64,000 nt of DNA. Source: Marinobacter sp. F3R11 (GTDB lineage: Bacteria; Pseudomonadota; Gammaproteobacteria; Pseudomonadales; Oleiphilaceae). A program made the position numbers and the translations under genes. Position 1 is the first letter of the stretch. Each line of letters opens with the position of its first letter. The DNA lies in assembly GCF_003318275.1 (NCBI RefSeq), contig NZ_QOCH01000015.1, positions 1,251,926 through 1,315,925 of the forward strand, in the 5' to 3' direction. Below, piece after piece: positions 27,121 through 36,263 of the stretch. The notes under the pieces were generated by a model that saw nothing but the letters and a program-made list of their open reading frames with translations, was not told the DNA's origin and made no database searches.

Positions 27121-28041
27121 TCAATAGACCTTCTCGGCCCCTTCGGGGCGGGTTTTGAAGCGCTTGTGCAGCCACAGGTACTGATCAGGCTGTTCACGGA
27201 TAGCGTCTTCAATATAGCGGTTCCAGAGCCGGGTATCCTTGTGCTTGTCCACTCCGAAATCAGACTGCACCGGTGAGAATACCACTCGATATCTCCCATC
27301 GGGCATTCGCAGATGGCTGACGCAGACTACAGCGGCACCTGATACTTTTGCGATATAGCTTGGGGAGGTAATACATCCGGTTTGTACACCAAAAAATGGC
27401 ACAAACAACTCGGTTTTCTTGCCGAAATCCTGATCGCAGGCAAACCAGACTTCTCCGCCTTTTTTCAGAAAAGACACCATTGGGCGCAGTTCGCGCTTGG
27501 TGAATGCCCGGATACCGAAATGGCGGCGGCGACCTTTTTCGATCATGCGGTCAATAACCGGGTTGTTGTTGGGCCGGTATACGTATCCGGGGTTTTTCAG
27601 GTGGCTGGCAACCAGGGGTAACGCGAAATCAAAAATACTGTAATGGCCGCCAATCAGGAGTACACCCCTGCCCTTGCTTCGTGCCTCCGCAAGATACTCC
27701 AGCCCCTGCACTTCCGTATTTTCGAAATAAGGCGACATATCCTGCCACCAGGCATGGGTACTCTCCAGAAAACCACGGGCACAGGCGATAAAATTGTCCT
27801 GCACCAGTTTTTCCCGGGCTTCTTTATCCAGATCGGGCAAGCAGATAGCAAGATTCCGGTCAGCAACGCGGGCACGGGATTTCAGTTTGCCGTTCAGAAA
27901 ACGCCCTAAGGTTTTCCCAAGTTTTTGCTTGGAAGACATGGGCAAAAATGACAACAGATATAGCGTAAATACCAGCGCCCAGGAAGGCCATAGGCGCGGA
28001 TGCCAAAGCGGTAATTTATTTTTTTTGGAAGATTTGCGCAT
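27121..28041 (-). CDS. Lipid A biosynthesis (LpxL/HtrB-type) acyltransferase
   Basis: 306 aa from the ATG at 28041 (MRKSSKKNKLPLWHPRLWP); an upstream in-frame start at 28083 is less likely. The N-terminal membrane anchor WALVFTLYLLSFLP precedes the HX4D catalytic motif in GGHYSIFDFAL. The segments YVYRPNNNPVIDRM, VWFACDQDFG and the C-terminal DQYLWLHKRFKTRPEG are typical of KDO2-lipid IVA acyltransferases. The enzyme adds a secondary acyl chain to lipid A at the inner membrane. Not beside other lpx genes; which chain or position is unknown. Confidence 0.9.
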   Translation of the reverse strand: MRKSSKKNKLPLWHPRLWPSWALVFTLYLLSFLPMSSKQKLGKTLGRFLNGKLKSRARVADRNLAICLPDLDKEAREKLVQDNFIACARGFLESTHAWWQDMSPYFENTEVQGLEYLAEARSKGRGVLLIGGHYSIFDFALPLVASHLKNPGYVYRPNNNPVIDRMIEKGRRRHFGIRAFTKRELRPMVSFLKKGGEVWFACDQDFGKKTELFVPFFGVQTGCITSPSYIAKVSGAAVVCVSHLRMPDGRYRVVFSPVQSDFGVDKHKDTRLWNRYIEDAIREQPDQYLWLHKRFKTRPEGAEKVY

Positions 28042-28152
28042 ACGTCGCAGCCTGCTCAAATGGAGACTGTGAGCCTGACACAATCGGGATCTTTAGGGTA
28101 GCTGCACGTTTCGATCAAGAGGTCTGAGTCCCAAATCAGGCGCCGAACAACC

Positions 28153-29487
28153 TTATGATGAAAGTTTACCCTTAAAACACTCAGGCCGGGCAAGCCCAAG
28201 ATGGCTGCGCAAGGTAGAGCCCTGGTATTCGGTACGGAAAAGACCGCGCCGCTGCAATTCGGGCACTACCTGTTCAACAAAGTCCTCAATGCCGGAAGGC
28301 AAAGACGGCGGCATCAGATTGAAACCGTCGGCTCCTTCGTTGTTGAACCAGTGTTCCATTTTATCGGCAATCTGCTCCGGCGTTCCCACCATGGTGCAGT
28401 GGCCTCCGCCCGCTGCCAGCCGGCCCAGCAACTGGCGCAGACTGGGTTTCTCGGTTTCGATAATGCGCAGGATGGTGCTGTAACGCCCCTGGGGCCCGCT
28501 GAACTCTTCAAGCGAAGGCAGGGGTGGTACCGGCGCATCCAGATCCCAGTCTGAACAATCCTGATCAATAAACGTGGCCAGCTGGCGCAAAGACGCATCG
28601 GCAGGCAACAGCTCATCCAGCTCCCGCTGCTTTGCCAGTGCTTCGGCTTCGGTAGGCGCCACATAGGTAACCAGCCCCGGTAAAACCGGCACAGTAGCAT
28701 CGCGACCTGTCGCTTTTACCCGTCGCCTTATATCACGGTAATAACTTTGCGCCGCCGGCAGATCGTAAGCCACTGCATAGATAGCCTCAGCACATCGGGC
28801 CGCCAGCTCACGGCCCTGCTCCGAAGCGCCAGCCTGGAACAGAACCGGATGCCCCTGCACCGGGCGGGGCACATTCAGTGGCCCGTCTACGCGAAAAAAC
28901 TCGCCCTGATGGTTTATCGGTTGTACCTTGCCCGGGTCGGCATAATGGCCTTTCCGGTCAAACACCAGAGCATCGTCAGCCCAGGAATCCCACAACCCCA
29001 ACACTGCCTGCACAAACTCATCAGCCCGGCGATAGCGCTCGGTATGGCCGGGCATGGATTCATATCCGTGATTACGCGCTTCCACATCAAACATCGAGGT
29101 AACAACATTCCAGCCGATACGCCCGCCGGAAATATGATCCAGCGAAGCCACCAGCCGGGCTGCGTGGAACGGCGTATAAAACGTGCTGGAAACCGTGCTG
29201 ATAAAGCCAATATGTTCGGTGACTCGGCTCATGGCAGCGATGGCGGTAAGTGGTTCCAGATACCACCAGCTGCCATCTGATACGTTGCCTACCGTGTTGC
29301 TGTCAGCAAAAAACACGGCATCCAGCTTTCCGCGTTCAGCGGTTTGCGCCAGACGCTCGTAATAGCGAATATCACCCAACTGTTCTACTGCCGATTGCGG
29401 GTGACGCCAGGCGGCCCGATGGTGGCCGCAGCCCATCAGAAACAGATTCAGATGCATCATGCGCTGGTCGGATGATGAAGCTGCCAT
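28153..29487 (-). CDS. LLM class flavin-dependent monooxygenase (NtaA/SnaA/DszA family)
   Basis: 444 aa. Signature segments are LDAVFFADSN, LEPLTAIAAMSRVTEHIGFISTVS, HISGGRIGWNVVTS, RYRRADEFVQAV, GHPVLFQAGASEQGRELAA and the late FNLMPPSLPSGIEDFVEQVVPELQRRG. Family members use FMNH2 from a partner reductase to insert oxygen next to N or S (nitrilotriacetate, dibenzothiophene sulfone, pyrimidine ring). It follows the SDR gene with a 1-bp TGATG overlap, and the pair is led by a TPP riboswitch, so a thiamin-related substrate is the best guess. The partner flavin reductase is not seen. Confidence 0.9.
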   Translation of the reverse strand: MAASSSDQRMMHLNLFLMGCGHHRAAWRHPQSAVEQLGDIRYYERLAQTAERGKLDAVFFADSNTVGNVSDGSWWYLEPLTAIAAMSRVTEHIGFISTVSSTFYTPFHAARLVASLDHISGGRIGWNVVTSMFDVEARNHGYESMPGHTERYRRADEFVQAVLGLWDSWADDALVFDRKGHYADPGKVQPINHQGEFFRVDGPLNVPRPVQGHPVLFQAGASEQGRELAARCAEAIYAVAYDLPAAQSYYRDIRRRVKATGRDATVPVLPGLVTYVAPTEAEALAKQRELDELLPADASLRQLATFIDQDCSDWDLDAPVPPLPSLEEFSGPQGRYSTILRIIETEKPSLRQLLGRLAAGGGHCTMVGTPEQIADKMEHWFNNEGADGFNLMPPSLPSGIEDFVEQVVPELQRRGLFRTEYQGSTLRSHLGLARPECFKGKLSS

Positions 29488-30260
29488 CAGTTTTTCACCA
29501 ATCCACCATCGACTACCAGGTTCTGTCCGGTAACGGAGCGCGCCCAGGGCGAGGCAAAAAACAAGGTGGCATCGGCAAACTCTGCCGGCGTGGTTACCCG
29601 CCGCAAGGGTGTACTGGCGGCAATAAAATCGAACACAGCCTCGGGCGTAGCGGCGGACGCATCGGTGGTACGCAGCAGACCGCCAGACACCATATTCACA
29701 GTGATATTATCTGGCCCAAGATCCTGCGACAGGGTGCGGGTAAGCGACAGCAAAGCGGCCTTTCCGGCGGTGTAATCATGATATGGCACAACCGGATTCT
29801 GGAACAGATTGGTTCCGACATTCACAATGCGCCCAAACCCCGCTTCTCGCATACCATCCAGCGCCGCCTGAGTGGTATTCAGGGCACCACCCACCACACC
29901 GGAAAACTGTTGATTCAGGCCCTCCCAGGTAAGCTTGTCTGCATTTGCGCGGGCATCACCGTTGAATGAGAAGTCCGGCAGGGCGTTGTTGATTACCGTG
30001 GTCACTGGCATACCAAAATGCTGTTGAGCAGAAGCAAACATAGCCTTTACCGCTGTGCGGTCAGTAACATCGGCCTGCACCGCCAGCGTCCGTTCCGGAG
30101 CTTCAGCGGCCAGTTTTTTAGCCGCATCGGCACTGTTGCGATAGTTGATCACAACCCTGGCTCCCTCTCGCAGGAAAGCACGCACCAGGTGTTCACCCAG
30201 ACCACGGGCACCGCCTGTTACCAGCACGAGTTGTTGGTCAAGACCTAAAGAATGTTGCAT
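29487..30260 (-). CDS. SDR family oxidoreductase under TPP riboswitch
   Basis: 257 aa from the ATG at 30260, preceded by GAGG. The longer frame to 30368 runs through the riboswitch and is not coding. The NADP-binding motif VLVTGGARGLGEHL, the INNALPDF segment (NNA), and the catalytic YHDYTAGKAALLSLTRTL with Tyr and Lys in YxxxK spacing are complete. GGLLRTTDASAATPE and a PWARSVTGQNLVVDGG end complete a classical SDR, similar to 3-oxoacyl-ACP reductases. First gene of a two-gene operon with the LLM monooxygenase. TPP control suggests an alcohol or carbonyl in thiamin metabolism or salvage. Confidence 0.9.
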   Translation of the reverse strand: MQHSLGLDQQLVLVTGGARGLGEHLVRAFLREGARVVINYRNSADAAKKLAAEAPERTLAVQADVTDRTAVKAMFASAQQHFGMPVTTVINNALPDFSFNGDARANADKLTWEGLNQQFSGVVGGALNTTQAALDGMREAGFGRIVNVGTNLFQNPVVPYHDYTAGKAALLSLTRTLSQDLGPDNITVNMVSGGLLRTTDASAATPEAVFDFIAASTPLRRVTTPAEFADATLFFASPWARSVTGQNLVVDGGLVKN

Positions 30261-30334
30261 AGACACCTCAAAAGAGAGGCGAAGGTATGAATGGGCAGAT
30301 GCGGCACAGCATCCCGGCTGCGCCTGCGGCTGAC

Positions 30335-30408
30335 ATCCCTTCGCCAGTGTGAACTGGATCAGGTTCAACGGGTGTTATCTCAGCCCTGCATGCAGGACAC
30401 CCCGTGTC
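30335..30408 (-). promoter_or_regulatory. TPP riboswitch (THI box) before the SDR-LLM operon
   Basis: On the minus strand the aptamer reads GGGGTGTCC, then GCTGAGA, ACCCGTTGAACCTGATCC and the closing GGCGAAGGGA. These are the conserved pyrimidine- and pyrophosphate-sensing helices of the TPP riboswitch. The closing element ends about 75 nt before the SDR start, with a GC-rich hairpin in between that could act as terminator or occlude the ribosome site. Confidence 0.95.
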
Positions 30409-30499
30409 GAATCGAAACCATAGCACACCAGGTGCTCAGGTATGTAGGCCAGAACACCTGCAATTGACAACTACTGGCAGACTTTCTACTCTGTCAACA

Positions 30500-30587
30500 T
30501 TCCTGGGGGAGCCGGTTAACGGCTGAGATTCCGCATCCTGTGCGGTAACCCTTCGAACCTGATCCGGGTAATGCCGGCGAAGGGAAG
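30500..30587 (+). promoter_or_regulatory. TPP riboswitch before the symporter gene
   Basis: Plus-strand THI box: GGGGGAGCC, GGCTGAGATT, ACCCTTCGAACCTGATCCGG, then TGCCGGCGAAGGGAAGG. Its 3' strand CGAAGGGAAGGAAA can pair with TTTCTTCCTTCG at about 30619-30632, a likely switch between aptamer and alternative stem. It lies only about 90 bp from the opposite-facing TPP riboswitch. Confidence 0.95.
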
Positions 30588-30700
30588 GAAAGCGCCCGCT
30601 GTGCGCATGCCTGCGTGTTTTTTCTTCCTTCGCGACCATCCCGGTGGCAAACAACTTCTGGCTATTACGCTATCCGCCTGCAGGGCAAGGAAGACAACCC

Positions 30701-32140
30701 ATGTTAAGCTCCTCTACCGCACTGGTGTGGCTGGTTTTATTTGCCGCTCTGTTCGCCATACCCGGCCTGATATACGCCCGCCGCAAGCAGGACAAGCTGG
30801 ATGACTTTCTGGTCGCCCGAAACAGCCAGAGCAGCTCCGCCACTCTGCTGACTCTGCTGGCCACCACACTGGGCACCTGGATACTGTTCGGGCCGGCCCA
30901 GGCCGCGACCTGGGGCGGCATTGGAGCGGTTACCGGCTACGCCCTGGGCGCGCTGGCTCCACGCCTCATTATGATTCCGCTGGGCAATCGCATCCGCACA
31001 CTCATGCCCGAAGGCCACACCCTCACCGAATTTGTGCTCGGCCGTTATGGCCGGGTGATGTACGGATTTGTGCTGGTCATCATGATTTTCTATCTGTTTA
31101 TCAGCCTCACGGCTGGCCTGACCGCCATCGCAAAAATGGTCTCCCTGCTCGCTCCCGTGCCACTGTGGCTCACCGCCAGCATAGTGATGGGGGCGTCCCT
31201 GCTCTACACCCTTTACGGCGGCCTGCGGGTAACTATCTTCACTGACCGGGTACAGATGCTGGTCATCCTGCCCTTTCTGGTTCTGTTGATCGGCTTCGGC
31301 TGGCATGCCACTGGCGGCCTTGCTCCGGCGCTGCAGGGCTTGCAGGATAAAGCTCCGCACCTGCTGGACCCGCTGGACATCAACGGGCTGAAATCCGGCC
31401 TCACATTCTTCATCGCGGTAGTGCTGACCGGGCTGTTTTATCAGGGAACCTGGCAGCGTATTTTCGCCGCCCGCGATAACAAGGTCATTCGGAACGGATT
31501 TATCATGAGCGGCCTGCTGAGCTTTCCCATTATCTTTATCATGGGTTTATTCGGGCTGGCGTTCGTGGGGCTGGACTTGCCCGGGGACGGTTCGGTGGCG
31601 CTCTTCAGCGTGCTGCTGGCAGATGTGCCACTCTGGTTTGCGATTGGTCTTTTACCCTTCGGGCTGGCGCTGATTATGAGCAGCGCCGACTCCACCATAA
31701 GTGGGTTGACCAGCATTATGGTGGTAGATCTGCGCCGGTTACTGCCTGAACTGAGCAACCACAGCCTGCTATCACTGTCGCGCTGGCTGATTGTGGTTTT
31801 GTCTATACCAGTACTCTTCGTAGCCGCTCAGGGCTACAGCGTGCTCTACCTGTTTCTGCTGGCAGACCTGTTGTGTTGCGCTGCGGCCTTCCCGGTCTTT
31901 TTCGGCTTCTACAACGCTCATTACCAAAGCTACAACGCCGCGCTCAGTACCTTTGCCGGTCTGGTCGCCGGGCTTATGGTGTTTCCTGCCCCAGGCACAC
32001 CAACCACCTACCTGCTGGAATCCTTCCTGCTGGCATCTTTGGTACCTATCGCCGTTTCACTAATGCTCTTGCTTCTGCCCAAAGGAAAGCGCTTTGACTT
32101 TTCCATACTGGCGCAGCGAGTACGGAATCTGGAAAGTTAA
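30701..32140 (+). CDS. Sodium:solute symporter (SSS family), TPP-regulated
   Basis: 479 aa from the ATG at 30701, which follows AAGGAAG; the frame opens at a GTG at 30644 without a good site. About 13 membrane helices are visible with SSS features: KQDKLDDFLVARNSQSS after helix 1, LLTLLATTLGTWILFGPAQAATWGG (sodium-site helix) and YQGTWQRIFAARD. It resembles the pantothenate/proline symporter branch. TPP control implies import of thiamin, a thiamin precursor or a breakdown product. From memory, an SSS transporter called ThiV was predicted on the same grounds in other bacteria; identity with it is not shown here. Confidence 0.88.
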   Translation: MLSSSTALVWLVLFAALFAIPGLIYARRKQDKLDDFLVARNSQSSSATLLTLLATTLGTWILFGPAQAATWGGIGAVTGYALGALAPRLIMIPLGNRIRTLMPEGHTLTEFVLGRYGRVMYGFVLVIMIFYLFISLTAGLTAIAKMVSLLAPVPLWLTASIVMGASLLYTLYGGLRVTIFTDRVQMLVILPFLVLLIGFGWHATGGLAPALQGLQDKAPHLLDPLDINGLKSGLTFFIAVVLTGLFYQGTWQRIFAARDNKVIRNGFIMSGLLSFPIIFIMGLFGLAFVGLDLPGDGSVALFSVLLADVPLWFAIGLLPFGLALIMSSADSTISGLTSIMVVDLRRLLPELSNHSLLSLSRWLIVVLSIPVLFVAAQGYSVLYLFLLADLLCCAAAFPVFFGFYNAHYQSYNAALSTFAGLVAGLMVFPAPGTPTTYLLESFLLASLVPIAVSLMLLLLPKGKRFDFSILAQRVRNLES

Positions 32141-32150
32141 AACAAAAGTG

Positions 32151-33020
32151 CTATTCCGCCTTTCCGGGCTGCAGCGTTCGCTTGGGGTGCATGCCATTAA
32201 CCATGCCCATGAATGGCGGGTGGATTGAGTAACCAACCATACTCAGCAACTGCTCAGGAATCCGGGAAAGCGTTTCCTGGCTGAGCTCGAGAAAGAAGTT
32301 CTCTTGCGGCCTTAGCCAGGGTTCACAGTATTGGCAGGTAACCGCCAGGCGATCAGCGCCCGAGCGGTTGGCTCCGCCACCGTGCCAGAGCGTCCCTAAA
32401 AAGAAGACAACGGAACCGGCAGGCATCACCGCGGGTACCGCCTGAGTCCGGTCAGTAACAATTTCCTTCCCCCAGTTATGGCTTTCGGGAATTACGACCG
32501 TCGCGCCATTCTCTTCCGTAAACTCATCAATAGCCCAGACGGTTGCTGCCCCGAACGGAGGACGCGGGCGCGGAACCGGATAGAAGCCGTCATCGTAGTG
32601 CAGCGGCTGTGCCGACTCGCCTGGCAGAATATTGATAATCTGAGCCTGGCTGAGGAGATAATTGGGCAGGAATAGCCGGTCCAGCAATCCGGTAACACGA
32701 GGGTGCGTTGCCAGCAGATCAATGGCTCGCGTTTTCTCCAGGACATTGTATAGCCGCTGAGTTTTTACGCCTTCAAATGTATTGCGCCCGGACCTCCCCA
32801 GCAACGGCAAGGTTGCTTCACGAATCAACTCAAGCTGCGACCTGGTAAGAAGCCCCTCAATGATTACATAGCCGTCTTTCATAACGGCTTCAAAATCCCG
32901 GGCAATCTGGCTTTTGAGCGCATATGAAGCCTTGGCTTCATCAGTCCGGAAAGACTTGTGCGTAGCGGCAAGGTCTTCGGTCAGCTCCAGAACGGATTCG
33001 ATTTTTTTCTTATTGGGCAT
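32151..33020 (-). CDS. Phytanoyl-CoA dioxygenase (PhyH) family protein
   Basis: 289 aa from the ATG at 33020. It has the double-stranded beta-helix of PhyH-type Fe(II)/2-oxoglutarate oxygenases: the HxD iron-binding pair in LHYDDGFYPVPRPRPPFGAATVWA, a late TLWHGGGANRSGADRLAVT with the distal histidine and 2OG-binding arginine, and CQYCEPWLRPQENFFLEL. These enzymes hydroxylate acyl-CoAs, ectoine or natural products. It converges with the symporter gene 10 bp away. Substrate unknown. Confidence 0.88.
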   Translation of the reverse strand: MPNKKKIESVLELTEDLAATHKSFRTDEAKASYALKSQIARDFEAVMKDGYVIIEGLLTRSQLELIREATLPLLGRSGRNTFEGVKTQRLYNVLEKTRAIDLLATHPRVTGLLDRLFLPNYLLSQAQIINILPGESAQPLHYDDGFYPVPRPRPPFGAATVWAIDEFTEENGATVVIPESHNWGKEIVTDRTQAVPAVMPAGSVVFFLGTLWHGGGANRSGADRLAVTCQYCEPWLRPQENFFLELSQETLSRIPEQLLSMVGYSIHPPFMGMVNGMHPKRTLQPGKAE

Positions 33021-33107
33021 ATGCGTGGCTCTCAAATTGCTTTCGTACGGGCGACTATTTTTATGTGCCAGCCTGTTGATGCGAGGAAATTACGATAAAT
33101 CGGATAA

Positions 33108-33464
33108 CTACACTAACACTTGCCGTGTGTTAGCTATGTAGTTGTGAACCTGAAGCTCGGTTTCGGAATCAACCATCACTTCCGGCCGACGTCCATTTGG
33201 GCAGGGCATATTGGGTGTTGTACCAAACAACCGGCAAATCAGAGGACGCTCCCCGTATACATTGCAGCCATCCGGGCCAAGGTGCACACAGTTCAGCTCA
33301 CCTAATGCTGCTTCATGTTCCGCATCCGTCTTCACTGGCAGACGCGACATTTCCTCCGAAGACGTAGTCACCGGGCCACAGCAATCGTGGCAACCAGGAA
33401 CGCATTCGAACGAAGGAATACGCTCACGCAGTCGCGCGATAATCTTCTGGTTATTGGTTTTCAA
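33108..33464 (-). CDS. YkgJ family cysteine cluster protein
   Basis: 118 aa. The CxxxCxxCC cluster is in FECVPGCHDCCGPVTTSSEEM; further cysteines follow in LNCVHLGPDGCNVYGERPLICRLFG and MPCPNGRRPE. The YkgJ (CxxCxxCC) family binds zinc or an iron-sulfur cluster, function unknown. Its 5' end overlaps the pseudouridine synthase 3' end by 14 bp, so the two are probably an operon with the synthase first. Confidence 0.88.
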   Translation of the reverse strand: MKTNNQKIIARLRERIPSFECVPGCHDCCGPVTTSSEEMSRLPVKTDAEHEAALGELNCVHLGPDGCNVYGERPLICRLFGTTPNMPCPNGRRPEVMVDSETELQVHNYIANTRQVLV

Positions 33465-34161
33465 TTACAGCTATCTCCTCACAGGTAAGCTGCCTGCAGT
33501 GTCCCTCATCAAGTCCTTCAAGGGAAATATGCCCGACAGAAACCCGGTGCAAAGCCAGAACTTCATTCCGAAAATAGCCAAACATACGTTTGACCTGATG
33601 ATACTTGCCCTCAACCAGTGAAAGCCTGGCGGTGTAATCAGAGAGTATCTCTAAACGTGCGGGCCTGGTTGTAATGTCTTCGTAGGCAAAATAGATACCT
33701 TCCCGAAACACCCGAATATACTCATCCGTTAATGGTTTGGATAAGGTAACCTCATAGATCTTTGCGAGCTTCGTCTCGGGCAAGCTTACCTTGCGTGACC
33801 ATGCGCCATCGTTAGTCAGTAACACCAGCCCGGTTGTATTCAGATCAAGGCGCCCGACTATGTGAAGTTCGTGCTTCTGAGGGTGGTCAACAAGGTCCAT
33901 CACAGTGGAATGCCTGGAGTCTTTAGTCGCGCTGACAACACCCCGGGGTTTATTCAGCATAAGATACACAGGCCGGTTATCTCTCAGGCAGCAACCATCC
34001 AGAACAACATGGGTAAATTCCGTCACTTTCTGCTGAATTGAATGGGCAGCCCGGCCATCGAGAAAAATCCGTTTTTGAGCGATTAAAAGGCGCGTATCTG
34101 CAAGCGAGAAAGCACTGTTCTGGCTGATAAAACGATCGAGCCGACTGGTCCTGGACTTCAT
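33451..34161 (-). CDS. Pseudouridine synthase, RsuA/RluF family
   Basis: 236 aa. An N-terminal S4-like RNA-binding region (RLDRFISQNSAFSLADTRLLIAQKRIFLDG) is followed by the catalytic domain: LMLNKPRGVVSAT, the catalytic-aspartate motif GRLDLNTTGLVLLTNDG, and KYHQVKRMFGYFRNEVLALHR. This order is that of RsuA (16S psi516), RluE or RluF. I lean to RsuA because of length, but the S4 region is divergent. Divergent from rlmF 24 bp away. Confidence 0.87.
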   Translation of the reverse strand: MKSRTSRLDRFISQNSAFSLADTRLLIAQKRIFLDGRAAHSIQQKVTEFTHVVLDGCCLRDNRPVYLMLNKPRGVVSATKDSRHSTVMDLVDHPQKHELHIVGRLDLNTTGLVLLTNDGAWSRKVSLPETKLAKIYEVTLSKPLTDEYIRVFREGIYFAYEDITTRPARLEILSDYTARLSLVEGKYHQVKRMFGYFRNEVLALHRVSVGHISLEGLDEGHCRQLTCEEIAVIENQ

Positions 34162-34185
34162 GATTTATCTTCAACAGCCTTTATA

Positions 34186-35211
34186 TTGCAGTTACAATCA
34201 GGGACCAGGCCAGCAGCTACCCCACTTTTAAACCCAACCCTCGGATTCATTACTTTGAGCAACCCCAATCGAGGTAAAAATATCCGGAGCAGGCGTGACC
34301 CAAAAGGCCTGCACCCGAGGAACCTGCATCAGAGAGGCTATGATTTTCCAGCTCTCACACAAAGTTACCCGCCACTAGCCCCTTATGTGAAAACAAACGC
34401 TTACGGCAATCTTTCCATAGACTTTTCAGACCCGCTGGCCGTAAAAGCCATAAATGCCGCACTACTGAAGCGATACTACAACATTATCGGCTGGGATATT
34501 CCCGAAGGTGCCCTCTGCCCCCCTATCCCGGGCAGAGTTGACTATATCCACTACATCGCAGAGTTGCTGGGAATTGATGAACCGGCCAAGGGCGCCACTG
34601 AAAGCCAGCCCAGAGTTGCGCTGCTGGACATAGGAACCGGCGCGAACGGAATCTACCCGATATTAGCCTGCGCAATATACGGGTGGCAGTGTGTGGGGAG
34701 TGATATCAGTAGTCGTTCACTTGATAACGTTGCGTCGATTATCGCCAGAAATCCGGTTCTGGAAAGCAGATTCACACTGCGTGCACAAGACAACACAAAT
34801 CACATTTTTGAGGGCATCATTCAACCGGGAGAGTTCTTTGATGTCAGTGTATGCAACCCACCCTTTCACGCTTCGCAGGAAGAGGCGCTCAAAGGCAGCC
34901 AGCGCAAGCTCAACAACCTTGCCCGTAATCGCGGTGAGCAAGCACCACCCAAAACTCCCACCCTCAATTTTGGTGGTATGGAAGCCGAACTCTGGTGCAA
35001 AGGCGGCGAACGAATGTTCCTGAAGAAGCTGATAAAAGAAAGCCAGATATTCTCAGCTCAATGCCGCTGGTTTACGTGCCTGGTTTCGAAAATCGACAAT
35101 ATAAAGCCTGCGACAAAACTGATCCGCAAGCTTGGGGCTGTTGATGTAAGGAAGATAGAAATGAAACAAGGAAACAAGATCACGAGAATACTGGCGTGGA
35201 CATTCACCTGA
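34186..35211 (+). CDS. rlmF: 23S rRNA (adenine-1618 N6)-methyltransferase RlmF
   Basis: 341 aa if started at the TTG at 34186; a TTG at 34255 would give 318 aa and is closer to usual RlmF length. Neither has a convincing ribosome site, and no in-frame ATG precedes the conserved start GLHPRNLHQRGYDFPAL. The SAM-binding motif LLDIGTGANGIYPI and the catalytic N6-adenine motif CNPPFH are intact, followed by NFGGMEAELWCKGGERMFLKK. It methylates A1618 of 23S rRNA. Start uncertain, function well supported. Confidence 0.92.
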   Translation: MQLQSGTRPAATPLLNPTLGFITLSNPNRGKNIRSRRDPKGLHPRNLHQRGYDFPALTQSYPPLAPYVKTNAYGNLSIDFSDPLAVKAINAALLKRYYNIIGWDIPEGALCPPIPGRVDYIHYIAELLGIDEPAKGATESQPRVALLDIGTGANGIYPILACAIYGWQCVGSDISSRSLDNVASIIARNPVLESRFTLRAQDNTNHIFEGIIQPGEFFDVSVCNPPFHASQEEALKGSQRKLNNLARNRGEQAPPKTPTLNFGGMEAELWCKGGERMFLKKLIKESQIFSAQCRWFTCLVSKIDNIKPATKLIRKLGAVDVRKIEMKQGNKITRILAWTFT

Positions 35212-35272
35212 ATCAGGCAGGCTCCGGGTAACTGGACAAGAATCGCAAGATTACTCCAGACAGCACAGGAGT

Positions 35273-36181
35273 CTAACCACAGTTTTTCCGTGTCCGGGCA
35301 CTTTGGCTAGAGAGCATTGAATTTATATCAGGGTGCAACCGCCGGAGAAATTCATCAACGCTTTGCGTGTAGCAAGCATCTTTTCCAAGCTCTGAATTTA
35401 CCTTTTTGTGAGAATAATCTACTTCCAGCAATTGCGCATCGGTTCCAAGGCTTTTGGATTTTTCAATATAACTCCTGGCCTGGGAGCAGCTATCATCTTT
35501 TCTGGGCAACGCACAAACAGCCAGAAATGGAGGAGTCTTTTCTGACAATTGATAAATAGGAGAGGCTTTCTTCCAATAGGCCATCTTTTCACCAAATGCG
35601 TTTTTATAAAACCGGGGAGGCCTCCTGGCGCTCATCACCTGAACTACATCATATACTGCAGAATCAAGCGAGATCACACCTAACCAGGGTTCTATTCTTT
35701 TTTCCCTGGCGGCATTCAAATCGGAGGAAACAAGAGACACAAGATGAGCACCGGCAGAATGCCCCATCAATATAAATTTATCAGGTGCACCGCCCCATTT
35801 ATCTATCTCTTTCTGTGAGAATATCAGTGCTGCCTCTACGTCCGCCGCCTGTTTCAGCGGATGTGCCTCAGGTAACAGACGATAGTTAACAGAAATAAAA
35901 ACAAAGCCTTTATTTACCCAGTGATCTACCTTATTTCTTACTACCGCCTTAGCCTCTTTATCTCCAAGGCGCCATGCTCCTCCGTGCACCATAAAGATCA
36001 CAGGCGCATTTTTTGCGTCAACCGGCATGTAAACATCAAGTTTTTGTTTCTGGCTTTCCCCATAAGGAATATCTTTCAATATTTTTATGTTATCCGAAAC
36101 AGCATAACTATCTGTTACAGCCATAAAATTTAAAACAAAAATCGAAACAGCAACAAAAAACAACCTTATGCGAGAGTCCAT
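35273..36181 (-). CDS. Secreted alpha/beta-hydrolase (esterase/lipase-like)
   Basis: 302 aa from the ATG at 36181, which follows AAGGA. A signal peptide (RIRLFFVAVSIFVLNFMA) precedes YGESQKQKLDVYMP, the oxyanion-hole HGGAW and the nucleophile elbow GHSAGAH. The fold resembles the hormone-sensitive-lipase/carboxylesterase branch that acts on small esters. The catalytic Asp is probably near PRKDDSC and the His near DYSHKKV. The gene is AT-richer than its neighbours, as is the next one, hinting at recent acquisition. Substrate unknown. Confidence 0.85.
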   Translation of the reverse strand: MDSRIRLFFVAVSIFVLNFMAVTDSYAVSDNIKILKDIPYGESQKQKLDVYMPVDAKNAPVIFMVHGGAWRLGDKEAKAVVRNKVDHWVNKGFVFISVNYRLLPEAHPLKQAADVEAALIFSQKEIDKWGGAPDKFILMGHSAGAHLVSLVSSDLNAAREKRIEPWLGVISLDSAVYDVVQVMSARRPPRFYKNAFGEKMAYWKKASPIYQLSEKTPPFLAVCALPRKDDSCSQARSYIEKSKSLGTDAQLLEVDYSHKKVNSELGKDACYTQSVDEFLRRLHPDINSMLSSQSARTRKNCG

Positions 36182-36263
36182 TCTCAATCCTTATAGATTC
36201 AAAAAACCTCTGAATCCTAGCCAGAAAATTGAAGAAAAATACCAATGTCATGTTTATGTGGGC

